64,000 bases of DNA. Source: Calliopsis andreniformis (lineage: Eukaryota; Arthropoda; Insecta; Hymenoptera; Andrenidae). Positions 14,050 to 27,678 of this stretch are shown here, in pieces. The DNA lies in NCBI RefSeq assembly GCF_051401765.1, contig NW_027480438.1:1054001-1118000 (forward strand). Reading direction: 5' to 3'. Made by a program: the position numbers and the translations under genes. Under the pieces are notes generated by a model, which had not been told where the DNA came from, did no database searches, and saw nothing but the letters and a program-made list of their open reading frames with translations. Within the stretch, counting starts at the first letter, position 1; every line of letters starts with the position of its first letter.

Positions 14050-16228
14050 TCAATCCTCATCCCTCAATCCTCAATCCTCAAACCTAAATCCTCTACCGTC
14101 AGTCCTCGTCCTCAATCCTCAAACCTCAATCCTCAATCCTCAATATTCAATCATCAATTCTCAATCTTCAATCCTCAATCCTCAATCCTAAATCCTCAAT
14201 CCTCAATCCTCAATCCTCAATATTCAATCATCAATACTCAATCTTTAACCCTCAATCTTCAATCCTCAATACTCAATCTTCAATCCTCAATCCTCAATCC
14301 TCAATCCTCAATCCTCAATCCTCAATATTCAATCCTCAATACTCTATCTTCAATCCTCAATCCTCAATCCTCAATATTCAATCCTCAATACTCAATCTTC
14401 AGTCATCAATACTCAATCTTCAACCCTCAATCTTCAATCCTCAATCCTCAATCCTCAATCCTCAATCCTCAATCCTCAATATTCAACCCTCAGCCCCCAT
14501 CCTCCATCCTCAATACTCAATCCTCAATACCCAATCTTCAATCCTCAGTTCTCAATCTTCGATCCTCGATCCTCAATCCTCAATATTCAATCCTCAATTC
14601 TCAATCTTCAATCATCAATCCTCAATCCTCAATTCTCAGTCGTCAATCCTCAGTCATCAATCCTCAATCTTCATTACTCAATCGTCAATCCTTAGTCCTC
14701 AATCCTCAATCCTCAATCCTCGTTCCTCAATATTCAATCATCAATACTCAATCTCCAACCCTCAATCTTCAATCCTCAATACTCAATCTTCAATCCTGAA
14801 TCCTCAATCCTCAATCCTCAATCCTCAATCCTCAATCCTCAGGCATCAATACTCAATCTACAATATTCAATCCTCAATCCTTAACCCTCAATCGACAATC
14901 CTCAAGCTTCAATACTCAATACTGAATCTTCAATCCTCAATCCTCAATCCTCAATCCTCAATCTTCAATCCTCAATCTTCAATCCTCAATTCTCAATCTT
15001 CAATCCTCGATCCTCAATCCTCAATCCTCAATATTCAATCATCAATACTCAATCTTCAACCCTCAATCTTCAATCCTCAATACTCAATCTTCAATCCTCA
15101 ATCCTCAATCCTCAATCCTCAATCCTCAATCCTCAGGCATCAATACTCAATCTACAATATTCAATCCTCAGTCCTTAATCCTCAATCCACAATCCTCAAC
15201 TTTCAATACTCAATACTCAATCTTCAATCCTCAATCCTCAATCCTCAATCCTCAATCCTCAATCCTCAATCCTCAGGCATCAATACTCAATCTTCAATGC
15301 TCAATCCTCAATCCTCAATCCTCATTCCCAAACCCTCAATCCTCATTCCTCAATCTTCAATCCTCAAACCTCAATCCTCAACCGTCAGTCCTCATTCTCC
15401 AACCTCAATCCTCAATCCTCAATCCTCAATCTTCAATCCCCAATACTCAATCTTCAATCCTCAATCCTCAATACTCAATCCTCAATCCTCAAGCCACAGG
15501 CATCAATACTCAATCTACAATACTCAATCCTCAATCCTCAATCCTCAATCCTCAATCCTCAACCATCAACCCTCATTCCTCAGACCTCAATCCTCAACCC
15601 TCAGTCCTCATCCTCAATTCTCAATTCTCAATCCTCAATCCTCAATCCTCAATCCTCAATCCTCAATCCTCAATCCTCAATCCTCAATCCTCATTCTTCA
15701 CTCCTCAATACCCAATCCTCAAACTTCAATCCTCAATCCTCAGGCATCAATACTCAATCTACAATATTCAATCCTCAGTCCTTAATCCTCAATCCACAAT
15801 CCTCAACCTTCAATACTCAATACTCAATCTTCAATCCTCAATCCTCAATCCTCAATCCTCTATCCTCAATCCTCAATCCTCAATATTCAATCCTCAATGC
15901 TCAATCTTCAATCATGAATCCTCAATCCTCAATCCTCAGTCGTCGATCCTCAGTCGTCAATCATCAATCTTCAATACTCAATCGTCAATCCTTAGTCCTC
16001 AATCCTCAATCCTCAATCCTCGTTCCTCAAACCTCAATCCTCAACCCTCAGTCTTCATCCTCAATCCTCAAACCTCAATCCTCAATCCTCAATATTCAAT
16101 CATCAATACTCAATCTTCAATCCTCAATCCTCAAACCTCAATCCTCAAGCCTCATTCTTCAATCCTAAATACCCAATCCTCAATCTTCAATCCTCAATCC
16201 TTAATCCTCAATTCTCAATCCTCAATCC

Positions 16229-17112
16229 TTAGTCCCCAGACCTCAAACATCAATATTCAACCCTTAGTCCTCGTCCACAATCCACAACCCTCAATCCGCA
16301 GTCATCAATATTCAATCATAAATATTGAATCTTCAATCCTCAATCCCAAATCCTCAATCCTCAATCCTCAATCCTCAATATTCAACCCTGAATCCTCAAT
16401 CCTCAATACTCAATCCTCAATCTTCAATGCTCAATACTCAATCTTCAATCCTCAATCCTCAATCGCCAATCCTCAATCCTCAATTTTCAATCCTCAACAC
16501 TCAATCTTCAATCCTCAATCCTCAATCCTCAATCCTCAATCCTCATTCTTCAATCCTCAATACCCAATCCTCAATCTTCAATCCTCAATCCTCAATCCTC
16601 AATCCTAATTCCTCAATCCGCATTCTTCAATCCTAAATACCCAATCCTCAATTTCAATCCTCAATCCTCAATCCTCATTTCTCAATCCTCAATCCTCAAC
16701 CCTCAGCCCTCATCCTCCATCCTCAGTACTCAATCCTCTATCCTCAATCTTCAATCCTCAATACTCAATCTTCAATCCTCATTCCTCAATCCTCAATCCT
16801 CAATCTTCAATCCTCAAACATCTATCCTCAATTCTCAATCCTCAATCCTCAGTCCTCAGTCGTCGAACATCAATCCCCGACCCTTAGCACTCATCCTCAA
16901 TCCTCATCCCTCAATCCACAATCCTCAACCTTCAATACTCAATAATCAATCTCCAATCCTAGATCCTCAATCCTCAATCCTCAATCCTCATTCCTCAATC
17001 CTCAATACCCAATCCTCAATCTTCAATCCTCAAACATCAATCCTCAATTCTCAATCCTCACACCTCAGTCCTCAGTCGTCGAATCTCAATCCCCGACGCT
17101 TAGCACGCATCC
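16229..17112 (+). repeat. A-C-B module 3
   Basis: A at 16,229, C at 16,859, B at 17,075: spacings 630 and 216. It lies 11,851 bases after module 2. It reads ctcaatactcaatc where modules 1 and 2 have ctctatc near 16,436. Confidence 0.88.
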
Positions 17113-18133
17113 TCAATCCTCAGTCCTCAATCCTCAATCCTCAAACCTAAATCCTCTACCGTCAGTCCTCGTCCTCAATCCTCAAACCTCAATCCCCAAT
17201 CCTCAATATTCAATCAGCAATACTCAATCTTCAATCCTCAATCCTCAATCCTCAATCCTCAATCCTCAATCCTCAATCCTCAATATTCAATCATCAATAC
17301 TCAATCTTCAACCCTCAATCTTCAATCCTCAATACTCAATCTTCCATCCTCAATCCTCAATCCTCAATCCCCAATCCTCAATCCTCAGGCATCAATACTC
17401 AATCTACAATATTCAATCCTCAATCCTTAATCCTCAATCCACAATCCTCAACCTTCAATACTCAATACTCAATCTTCAATCCTCAATCCTCAATCCTCAA
17501 TCCTCAATCCTCAATCCTCAATCCGCAATATTCAATCCTCAATACTCAATCTTCAATCATCAATCCTCAATCCTCAATTCTCAGTCGTCAATCCTCAGTC
17601 TTCATCCTCAATCCTCAAACCTCAATCCTCAATCCTCAATCCTCAATCTTCAACCCTGAATCCTCAATCCTCAATACTCAATCCTCCATCTTCAATCCTC
17701 AATACTCAATCTTCAATCCTCAATCCTCAATCGTCAATCCTCAATCCTCAATTTTCAATCCTCTACACTCAATCTTCAATCCTCAATCCTCAATCCTCAA
17801 TCCTCATTCCCCATTCTTCAATCCTCAATACCCAATCCTCAATCTTCAATCCTCAATCCTCAACCCTCAATCCTAATTCCTCAATCCTCATTCTTCAATC
17901 CTCAATACCCAATCCTCAATTTCAATCCTCAATCCTCAATCCTCATTTCTCAATCCTCAATCCTCAACCCTCAGCCCTCATCCTCCATCCACAGTACTCA
18001 ATCCTCTATCCTCAATCTTCAATCCTCAATACTCAATCTTCAATCCTCATTCCTCAATCCTCAATCCTCAATCCTCAATCTTCAATCCTCAAACATCTAT
18101 CCTCAATTCTCAATCCTCAATCCTCAGTCCTCA

Positions 18134-18171
18134 GTCGTCGAACATCAATCCCCGACCCTTAGCACTCATCC
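18134..18171 (+). repeat. C mark, second context
   Basis: Copy of the mark at 6,283, 11,851 bases on, and 1,059 bases after the B mark of module 3. Confidence 0.85.
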
Positions 18172-21100
18172 TCAATCCTCATCCCTCAATCCTCAATACT
18201 CAAACCTAAATCCTCTACCGTCAGTCCTCGTCCTCAATCCTCAAACCTCAATCCTCAATCCTCAATATTCAATCATCAATTCTCAATCTTCAATCCTCAA
18301 TCCTCAATCCTCAATCCTCAATCCTCAATCCTCAATCCTCAATATTCAATCATCAATACTCAATCTTTATCCCTCAATCTTCAATCCTCAATACTCAATC
18401 TTCAATCCTCAATCCTCAATCCTCAATCCTCAATCCTCAATCCTCAATATTCAATCCTCAATACTCAATCTTCAATCCTCAATCCTCAATCCTCAATATT
18501 CAATCCTCAATACTCAATCTTCAATCATCAATACTCAATCTTCAACCCTCAATCTTCAATCCTCAATACTCAATCCTCAATCCTCAATATTCAACCCTCA
18601 GCCCCCATCCTCCATCCTCAATACTCAATCCTCAATCCCCAATCTTCAATCCTCAATTCTCAATCTTCGATCCTCGATCCTCAATCCTCAATATTCAATC
18701 CTCAATACTCAATCTTCAATCATCAATCCTCAATCCCCAATTCTCAGTCGTCAATCCTCAGTCATCAATCCTCAATCTTCAATACTCAATCGTCAATCCT
18801 TAGTCCTCAATCCTCAATCCTCAATCCTCGTTCCTCAAACCTCAATCCTCAATCCTCAATATTCAATCATCCATACTCAATCTTCAATCCTCAATCCTCA
18901 ATCCTCAATCCTCAATCCTCAATCCTCATTCCTCAATATTCAATCATCAATACTCAATCTTCAACCCTCAATCTTCAATCCTCAATACTCAATCTTCAAT
19001 CCTGAATCCTCAATCCTCAATCCTCAATCCTCAATCCTCAGGCATCAATACTCAATCTACAATATTCAATCCTCAATCCTTAACCCTCAATCCACAATCC
19101 TCAAGCATCAATACTCAATACTGAATCTTCAATCCTCAATCCTCAATCCTCAATCCTCAATCCTCAATCCTCAATCTTCAATCCTCAATTCTCAATCTTC
19201 AATCCTCGATCCTCAATCCTCAATCCTCAATATTCAATCATCAATACTCAATCTTCAACCCTCAATCTTCAATCCTCAATACTCAATCTTCAATCCTCAA
19301 TCCTCAATCCTCAATCCTCAATCCTCAATTCTCAATCCTCAATCCTCAGGCATCAATACTCAATCTACAATATTCAATCCTCAGTCCTTAATCCTCAATC
19401 CACAGTCCTCAACCTTCAATACTCAATACTCAATCTTCAATCCTCAATCCTCGATCCTCAATCCTCAATCCTCAATCCTCAATCCTCAGGCATCAATACT
19501 CAATCTTCAATGCTCAATCCTCAATCCTCAATCCTCAAACCCCATTCCCCAACCCTCAATCCTCATTCCTCAAACCTCAACCCTCAACCCTCAGTCCTCA
19601 TACTCAATTCTCAATTCTCAGTCCTCAATCCTCAATCCTCAATCTTCAATCCTCAATAATCAATCTCCAATCCTCAATCCTCAATTCTCGATCCTCAATC
19701 CTCAGGTATCAATACTCAATCTTCAATACTCAACCCTCAATCCTCATTCCTCAATCCTCAATCCAAAAACCTCAATCCTCAATCCTCAATATTCAATCAT
19801 CAATACTCAATCTTCAATCCGCAATCCTCAATCCTCAATCCTCAACCCTCAATCCTCATTCCTCAAACCTCAATCCTCAACCCTCAGTCCTCATACTCAA
19901 TTCTCAATTCTCAATCCTCAATTCTCAATCCTCAATCTTCAGTCCTCAATAATCAATCTCCAATTCTAGATCCTCAATCCACAATCTTCAATCCTTAATC
20001 CTCAATCTTCAATCCCCAATCCGCAGTAGTCAATCTTCAATCCTCAGTGCTCAATCCTCAATCCTCAATCCTCAGTCCTCAGACGTCAATCTTCAATCCT
20101 CAAACCTCAATCCTCAACCGTCAGTCCTCATTCTCCAACCTCAATCCTCAATCCTCAATCCTCAATCTTCAATCCCCAATACTCAATCTTCAATCCTCAA
20201 TCCTCAATACTCAATCCTCAATCCTCAAGCCTCAGGCATCAATACTCAATCTTCAATACTCAATCCTCAATCCTCAATCCTCAATCCTCAATCCTCAACC
20301 ATCAATCCTCATTCCTCAAACCTCCATCCTCAACCCTCAGTCCTCATCCTCAATTCTCAATTCTCAATCCTCAATCCTCAATCCTCAATCTTCAATCCTC
20401 AATAATCAATCTCCGATCCTAGGTCCTCAATCCCCAACCTTCAATCGTTAATCCTCAATCTTCAATCCTCAATCCCCAGTCATCAATCTTCAGTCCTCAA
20501 TGCTCAATCCTCAATGCTCAATCCTCAATCCTCAATCCTCAATCCTCAATCCTCAATCCACATTCTTCAATCCTCAATACCCAATCCTCAATCTTCAATC
20601 CTCAATCCTCAATCCTCAATCCTAATCCCTCAATCCTCATTCTTCAATCCTCAATACCCAATCCTCAATTTCAATTCTCAATCCTCAATCCTCATTTCTC
20701 AATCCTCAATCCTCAACCCTCAGCACTCATCCTCCATCCTCAATCCTCAATCCTCAATACTCAATCTTCAATCCTCAATCTTCAATCCTCAATTCTCAAT
20801 CTTCAATCCTCGATCCTCAATCCTCAATCCTCCATATTCAATCATCAATACTCAATCTTCAACCCTCAATCTTCAATCCACAATACTCAATCTTCAATCC
20901 TCAATCCTCAACCCTCAATCCTCAATCCTCAATCCTCAATCCTCAGGCATCAATACTCAATCTACAATATTCAATCCTCAGTCCTTAATCCTCAATCCAC
21001 AATCCTCAACCTTCAATACTCAATACTCAATCTTCAATCCTCAATCCTCAATCCTCAATCCTCTATCCTCAATCCTCAATCCTCAATATTCAATCCTCAA

Positions 21101-22965
21101 TGCTCAATCTTCAATCATGAATCCTCAATCCTCAATTCTCAGTCGTCAATCCTCAGTCATCAATCCTCAATCTTCAATACTCAATCGTCAATCCTTAGCC
21201 CTCAATCCTCAATCCTCAATCCTCGTTCCTCAAACCTCAATCCTCAACCCTCAGTCATCATCCTCAATCCTCAAACCTCAATCCTCAATCCTCAATATTC
21301 AATCATCAATACTCAATCTTCAATCCTCAATCCTCAAACCTCAATCCTCAATCCTCATTCTTCAATCCTAAATACCCAATCCTCAATCTTCAATCCTCAA
21401 TCCTCAATCCTCAATTCTCAATCCTCAATCCTTAGTCCCCAGACCTCAAACATCAATATTCAACCCTTAGTCCTCGTCCACAATCCACAACCCTCAATCC
21501 GCAGTCATCAATATTCAATCATCAATATTCAATCTTCAATCCTCAATCCTCAATCCTCAATCCTCAATCCTCAATCCTCAATCCTCATTCTTCAATCCTC
21601 AATACCCAATCCTCAATTTCAATCCTCAATCCTCAATCCTCATTTCTCAATCCTCAATCCTCAACCCTCAGCCCTCATACTCCATCCTCAGTACTCAATC
21701 CTCCATCCTCAATCTTCAATCCTCATTCCTCAATCCTCAATCCTCAATCCTCAATCTTCAATCCTCAATACTCAATCTGCAATCCTCAATCCTTAAACCT
21801 CAATCCTCAATTCTCATTCCTCAATCCTCAATACCCAATCCTCAATCCTCAATCCTCAATCCTCAATCCTCAATCCTCAATCTTCAACCCTGAATCCTCA
21901 ATCCTCAATACTCAATCCTCAATCTTCAATCCTCAATACTCAATCTTCAATCCTCAGTCCTCAATCCTCAATCCTCAATCCTCAATATTCAATCATCAAT
22001 ACTCAGTCTTCAATCCTCAATCCTGAATCCTCAATCCTCAATCCTCAATCCTCAATCCTCAATATTCAATCATCAATACTCAATCTTCAACCCTCAATCT
22101 TCAGTCCTCAATACTCAATCTTCTATCTTCAATCCTCAATCCTCAATCCTCAATCCTCAATCCTCAATCTTCAATCCTCAACACTCAATCTTCAATCCTC
22201 AATCCTCAATCCTCAATCCTCAATCCTCATTCTTCAATCCTCAATACCCAATCCTCAATCTTCAATCCTCAATCCTCAATCCTCAATCCCAATTCCTCAA
22301 TCCTCATTCTTCAATCCTCAATACCCAATCCTCAATTTCAATCCTCAATCCTCAATCCTCATTTCTCAATCCTTAATCCTCAACCCTCAGCCCTCGTCCT
22401 CCATCCTCAGTACTCAATCCTCTATCCTCAATCTTCAATCCTCAATACCCAATCTTCAATCCTCATTCCTCAATCCTCAATCCTCAATCCTCAATCTTCA
22501 ATCCTCAATACTCAATCTGCAACCCTCAATCCTCAAACCTCAATCCTCAATCCTCATTCCTCAATCCTCAATACCCAATCCTCAATCCTCAGTACTCAAT
22601 CCTCAATCCTCAATCTTCAACCCTGAATCCTCAATACTCAATACTCAATCCTCAATCTTCAATCCTCAATACTCAATCTTCAATCCTCAATCCTCAATCC
22701 CCAATCCTCAATATTCAATCATCAATACTCAATCTTCAATCCTCATTCCTCAATCCCCAATTCTCAATCCTCAACCCTCAATCCTCAATCCTCAGTCCTC
22801 ATACTCAATTCTCAATTCTCAATCCTCAATCCTCAATCCTCAATCTTCAATCCTCAATAATCAATCTCCAATCCTCAATCCTCAAACCTCGATCCTCAAT
22901 CCTCAGGCATCAATACTCAATCTTCAATACTCAATCCTCAATCCTCAATCCTCAATCCTCAATCT

Positions 22966-23061
22966 TCAATCCTCAATCCTCAATCCTCAATCCTCAATCC
23001 TCAATCCTCAATCCTCAATCCTCAATCCTCAATCCTCAATCCTCAATCCTCAATCCTCAAT
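22966..23061 (+). repeat. Pure TCAATCC run, 96 bases
   Basis: About 13.7 units without any change, bounded on the left by a tcaatct unit and on the right by tcaattc. A lone B mark follows. Confidence 0.9.
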
Positions 23062-23087
23062 TCTCAATCCTCAATCCTCAGTCCTCA

Positions 23088-23125
23088 GTCGTCGAATCTC
23101 AATCCCCGACGCTTAGCACTCATCC
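23088..23125 (+). repeat. Lone B mark
   Basis: gtcgtcgaatctcaat then ccccgacgcttagcactc, four CpG. There is no C mark 216 bases upstream; instead a pure run of the 7-mer ends 26 bases before it. It is followed by ctaaatcctctgccgtc. Confidence 0.87.
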
Positions 23126-23886
23126 TCAATCCTCAGTCCTCAATCCTCAATCCTCAAACCTAAATCCTCTGCCGTCAGTCCTCGTCCTCAATCCTCAAAC
23201 CTCAATCCTCAATCCTCAATATTCAATCATCAATACTCGATCTTCAATCCTCAATCCTCAATCCTCAATCCTCAATCCTCAATCCTCAATCCTCAATCCT
23301 CAATATTCAATCATCAATACTCAATCTTCAACCCTCAATCTTCAATCCTCAATACTCAATCTTCAATCCTCAATCCTCAATCCTCAATCCTCAATCCTCA
23401 ATCCTCAGGCATCAATACTCAATCTACAATATTCAATCCTCAATCCTTAATCCTCAATCCACAATCCTCAACCTTCAATACTCAATAATCAATCTTCAAT
23501 CCTGAATCTTCAATCCTGAATCCTCAATCCTCAATCCGCAATATTCAGTCCTCAATACTCAATCTTCAATCATCAATCCTCAATCCCCAATTCTCAGTCG
23601 TCAATCCTCAGTCATCAATCCTCAATCTTCAATACTCAATCGTCAATCCTTAGTCCTCAATCCTCAATCCTCAATCCTCGTTCCTCAAACCTCAATCCTC
23701 AACCCTCAGTCTTCATCCTCAATCCTCAAACCTCAATACTCAATAGTCAATATTCAATCATCAATACTCAATCTTCAATCCCCAATCCTCAAACCTCAAT
23801 CCTCAATCCTCATTCTTCAATCCTAAGTACCCAATCCTTAATCTGCAACCCTCAATCCTCAATCCTCAATTCTCAATCCTCAATCC

Positions 23887-24617
23887 TTAATCCTCAGACT
23901 TCAAACATCAATATTCAACCCTCAGTCCTCGTCCTCAATCCACAACACTCAATCCTCAGTCCTCAATATTCAATCATAAATATTCAATCTTCAATCCTCA
24001 ATCCTCAATCCTCAATCCTCAATCCTCAATCCTCAATATTCAACCCTGAATCCTCAATCCTCAATACTCAATCCTCAATCTTCAATGCTCAATACTCAAT
24101 CATCAATCCTCAATCCTCAATCGCCGATCCTCAATCCTCAATTTTCAATCCTCAACACTCAATCTTCAATCCTCAATCCTCATTTCTCAATCCTCAATCC
24201 TCAACCCTCAGCCCTCATCCTCCATCCTCAGAACTCAATCCTCTATCCTCAATCTTCAATCCTCAATACTCAATCTTCAATCCTCATTCCTCAATCCTCA
24301 ATCCTCAATCTTCAATCCTCAAACATCTATCCTCAATTCTCAATCCTCAATCCTCAGTCCTCAGTCGTCGAACATCAATCCCCGACCCTTAGCACTCATC
24401 CTCAATCCTCATCCCTCAATCCACAATCCTCAACCTTCAATACTCAATAATCAACCTCCAATCCTAGATCCTCAATCCTCAATCCTCAATCCTCATTCCT
24501 CAATCCTCAATACCCAATCCTCAATCTTCAATCCTCAAACATCAATCCTCAATTCTCAATCCTCACTCCTCAGTCCTCAGTCGTCGAATCTCAATCCCCG
24601 ACGCTTAGCACGCATCC
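23887..24617 (+). repeat. A-C-B module 4, with a 153-base deletion
   Basis: A (variant cagacttcaaac) at 23,887, C at 24,364, B at 24,580. C to B is still 216, but A to C is 477, because 153 bases (21 units of 7 plus one of 6) are missing at 24,180. Confidence 0.85.
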
Positions 24618-25170
24618 TCAATCCTCAGTCCTCAATCCTCAATCCTCAAACCTAAATCCTCTACCGTCAGTCCTCGTCCTCAATCCTCAAACCTCAATCC
24701 CCAATCCTCAATATTCAATCAGCAATACTCAATCTTCAATGCTCAATCCTCAATCCTCAATCCTCAATCCTCATTCCCCAACCCTCAATCCTCATTCCTC
24801 AAAGCTCAATCCTCAACCCTCAGTCCTCATACTCAATTCTCAATTTTAATCCTCAATCCTCAATCCTCAATCTTCAATCCTCAATAATCAATCTCCAATC
24901 CTCAATACTCTATCCTCGATCCTCAATCCTCAGGCATCCATACTCAATCTTCAATACTCAATCCTCAATCCTCAACCCTCAATCCTCAATCCTCAAACCT
25001 CAATCCTCAATCCTCAATATTCAATCATCAATACTCAATCTTCAATCCTCAATCCTCAATCCTCAATACTCAATCCTCAATCCTCAATCCTCAATCCTCA
25101 ATCGTCAATCCTCAATCCTCAATCCTCAATCCTCAATCCTCAATTGTCAATCCTCAATCCTCAGTCCTCA

Positions 25171-25208
25171 GTCGTCGAATCTCAATCCCCGACGCTTAGC
25201 ACTCATCC
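25171..25208 (+). repeat. Lone B mark
   Basis: Preceded by fairly uniform units with one caattgtc variant. The flank after it has caaagctcaaacctaaatcc. Confidence 0.85.
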
Positions 25209-26296
25209 TCAATCCTCAGTCCTCAATCCTCAAAGCTCAAACCTAAATCCTCTACCGTCAGTCCTCGTCCTCAATCCTCAAACCTCAATCCTCAATCCTC
25301 AATATTCAATCATCAATACTCAATCTTCAATCCTCAATCCTGAATCCTCAATCCTCAATCCTCAATCCTCAATCCTCAATATTCAATCATCAATACTCAA
25401 TCTTCAACCCTCAATCTTCAGTCCTCAATACTCAATCTTCTATCTTCAATCCTCAATCCTCAATCCTCAATCCTCAATCCTCAATCTTCAATCCTCAACA
25501 CTCAATCTTCAATCCTCAATCCTCAATCCTCAATCCTCAATCCTCATTCTTCAATCCTCAATACCCAATCCTCAATCTTCAATCCTCAATCCTCAATCCT
25601 CAATCCCAATTCCTCAATCCTCATTCTTCAATCCTCAATACCCAATCCTCAATTTCAATCCTCAATCCTCAATCCTCATTTCTCAATCCTTAATCCTCAA
25701 CCCTCAGCCCTCGTCCTCCATCCTCAGTACTCAATCCTCTATCCTCAATCTTCAATCCTCAATACCCAATCTTCAATCCTCATTCCTCAATCCTCAATCC
25801 TCAATCCTCAATCCTCAATCTTCAATCCTCAATACTCAATCTGCAACCCTCAATCCTCAAACCTCAATCCTCAATCCTCATTCCTCAATCCTCAATACCA
25901 AATCCTCAATCCTCAGTACTCAATCCTCAATCCTCAATCCTCAATCTTCAACCCTGAATCCTCAATCCTCAATACTCAATCCTCAATCTTCAATCCTCAA
26001 TACTCAATCTTCAATCCTCAATCCTCAATCCTCAATCCTCAATATTCAATCATCAATACTCAATCTTCAATCCTCATTCCTCAATCCCCAATTCTCAATC
26101 CTCAATCCTCAATCCTCAATCCTCAGTCCTCATACTCAATTCTCAATTCTCAATCCTCAATCCTCAATCCTCAATCTTCAATCCTCAATAGTCAATCTCC
26201 AATCCTCAATCCTCAAACCTCGATCCTCAATCCTCAGGCATCAATACTCAATCTTCAATACTCAATCCTCAATCCTCAATCCTCAATCCTCAATCT

Positions 26297-26385
26297 TCAA
26301 TCCTCAATCCTCAATCCTCAATCCTCAATCCTCAATCCTCAATCCTCAATCCTCAATCCTCAATCCTCAATCCTCAATCCTCAAT
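26297..26385 (+). repeat. Pure TCAATCC run, 89 bases
   Basis: About 12.7 perfect units with the same left (tcaatct) and right (tcaattc) borders. It is one unit shorter than its partner at 22,966. Confidence 0.9.
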
Positions 26386-26411
26386 TCTCAATCCTCAATC
26401 CTCAGTCCTCA

Positions 26412-26449
26412 GTCGTCGAATCTCAATCCCCGACGCTTAGCACTCATCC
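26412..26449 (+). repeat. Lone B mark
   Basis: Copy of the mark at 23,088, 3,324 bases on, again just after a pure run and followed by ctctgccgtc. Confidence 0.87.
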
Positions 26450-27678
26450 TCAATCCTCAGTCCTCAATCCTCAATCCTCAAACCTAAATCCTCTGCCGTC
26501 AGTCCTCGTCCTCAATCCTCAAACCTCAATCCTCAATCCTCAATATTCAATCATCAATACTCGATCTTCAATCCTCAATCCTCAATCCTCAATCCTCAAT
26601 CCTCAATCCTCAATCCTCAATCCTCAATATTCAATCATCAATACTCAATCTTCAACCCTCAATCTTCAATCCTCAATACTCAATCTTCAATCCTCAATCC
26701 TCAATCCTCAATCCTCAATCCTCAATCCCCAGGCATCAATACTCAATCTACAATATTCAATCCTCAATCCTTAATCCTCAATCCACAATCCTCAACCTTC
26801 AATACTCAATAATCAATCTTCAATCCTGAATCCTCAATCCTCAATCCTCAATCCTCAATCCGCAATATTCAGTCCTCAATACTCAATCTTCAATCATCAA
26901 TCCTCAATCCCCAATTCTCAGTCGTCAATCCTCAGTCATCAATCCTCAATCTTCAATACTCAATCGTCAATCCTTAGTCCTCAATCCTCAATCCTCAATC
27001 CTCGTTCCTCAAACCTCAATCCTCAACACTCAGTCTTCATCCTCAATCCTCAAACCTCAATACTCAATAGTCAATATTCAATTATCAATACTCAATCTTC
27101 AATCCCCAATCCTCAAACCTCAATCCTCAATCCTCATTCTTCAATCCTAAGTACCCAATCCTTAATCTGCAACCCTCAATCCTCAATCCTCAATTCTCAA
27201 TCCTCAATCCTTAATCCTCAGACTTCAAACATCAATATTCAACCCTCAGTCCTCGTCCTCAATCCACAACACTCAATCCTCAGTCCTCAATATTCAATCA
27301 TAAATATTCAATCTTCAATCCTCAATCCTCAATCCTCAATTCTCAATCCTCAATCCTCAATATTCAACCCTGAATCCTCAATCCTCAATACTCAATCCTC
27401 AATCTTCAATGCTCAATACTCAATCTTCAATCCTCAATCCTCAATCGCCAATCCTCAATCCTCAATTTTCAATCCTCAACACTCAATCTTCAATCCTCAA
27501 TCCTCAATCCTCAATCCTCAATCCTCATTCTTCAATCCTCAATACCCAATCCTCAATCTTCAATCCTCAATCCTCAATCCTCAATCCTAATTCCTCAATC
27601 CGCATTCTTCAATCGTAAATACCCAATCCTCAATTTCAATCCTCAATCCTCAATCCTCATTTCTCAATCCTCAATCCT

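Larger units (their letters stand above)
10745..20500 (+). repeat. Large HOR block, source-type copy (10.7-20.5 kb)
   Basis: This stretch matches 29,427 to about 39,680. The offset begins at 18,682 (10,761 to 29,443), then 18,696 at 11,724, 18,773 at 13,871, 18,759 at 15,297, 19,309 at 16,325, 19,274 at 17,161, 19,379 at 18,134 and 19,386 at 19,511. The changes are small insertions or deletions close to whole numbers of 7-base units. The region 10,745-13,610 belongs to this block but has no partner in the 1,550-10,760 block. Confidence 0.8.
13610..22611 (+). repeat. Large HOR block, copy 2 (about 9.0 kb)
   Basis: Second copy of 1,550-10,760. The frame at 20,047-20,451 translates identically to 8,196-8,600. 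The 285-codon frame at 20,514 differs from that at 8,663 in only a couple of residues. This copy lacks the 216 bases found at about 3,613-3,828. The near identity over 9 kb of a fast-changing satellite suggests recent copying, active homogenisation or an assembly duplication; the few private differences argue against a pure duplication of identical reads. Confidence 0.85.
21970..24180 (+). repeat. Internal 2.2 kb duplication, copy 1
   Basis: This segment matches 25,287-27,504 at offsets of 3,317 (22,024 to 25,341) and then 3,324 (23,104 to 26,428; 24,085 to 27,409). It carries a pure run, a lone B mark at 23,088 and an A mark at 23,887. The match ends at 24,180, where this copy has lost 153 bases and jumps directly to catttctcaatcc. 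Confidence 0.8.
25287..27504 (+). repeat. Internal 2.2 kb duplication, copy 2
   Basis: Second copy of 21,970-24,180, with the pure run, the lone B mark at 26,412 and the A mark at 27,211 in the same order. The segment between the two copies, 24,181-25,286, carries a C-B pair (24,364 and 24,580) and another lone B mark (25,171). Confidence 0.8.
22215..27678 (+). repeat. 5.5 kb compound HOR block, copy 1
   Basis: The stretch, including its internal 2.2 kb duplication, is repeated at 52,010-57,774. Offsets are 29,789 near 22,391, 29,942 at the 23,104 mark, 30,102 at 24,321 and 24,740, 30,110 at 25,187 and 30,096 at 27,409-27,661. The steps are accounted for by a 139-base tandem duplication in the later copy and a 153-base deletion at 24,180 in this one. 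It ends near 27,678, where this copy jumps to a C mark. Confidence 0.8.
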
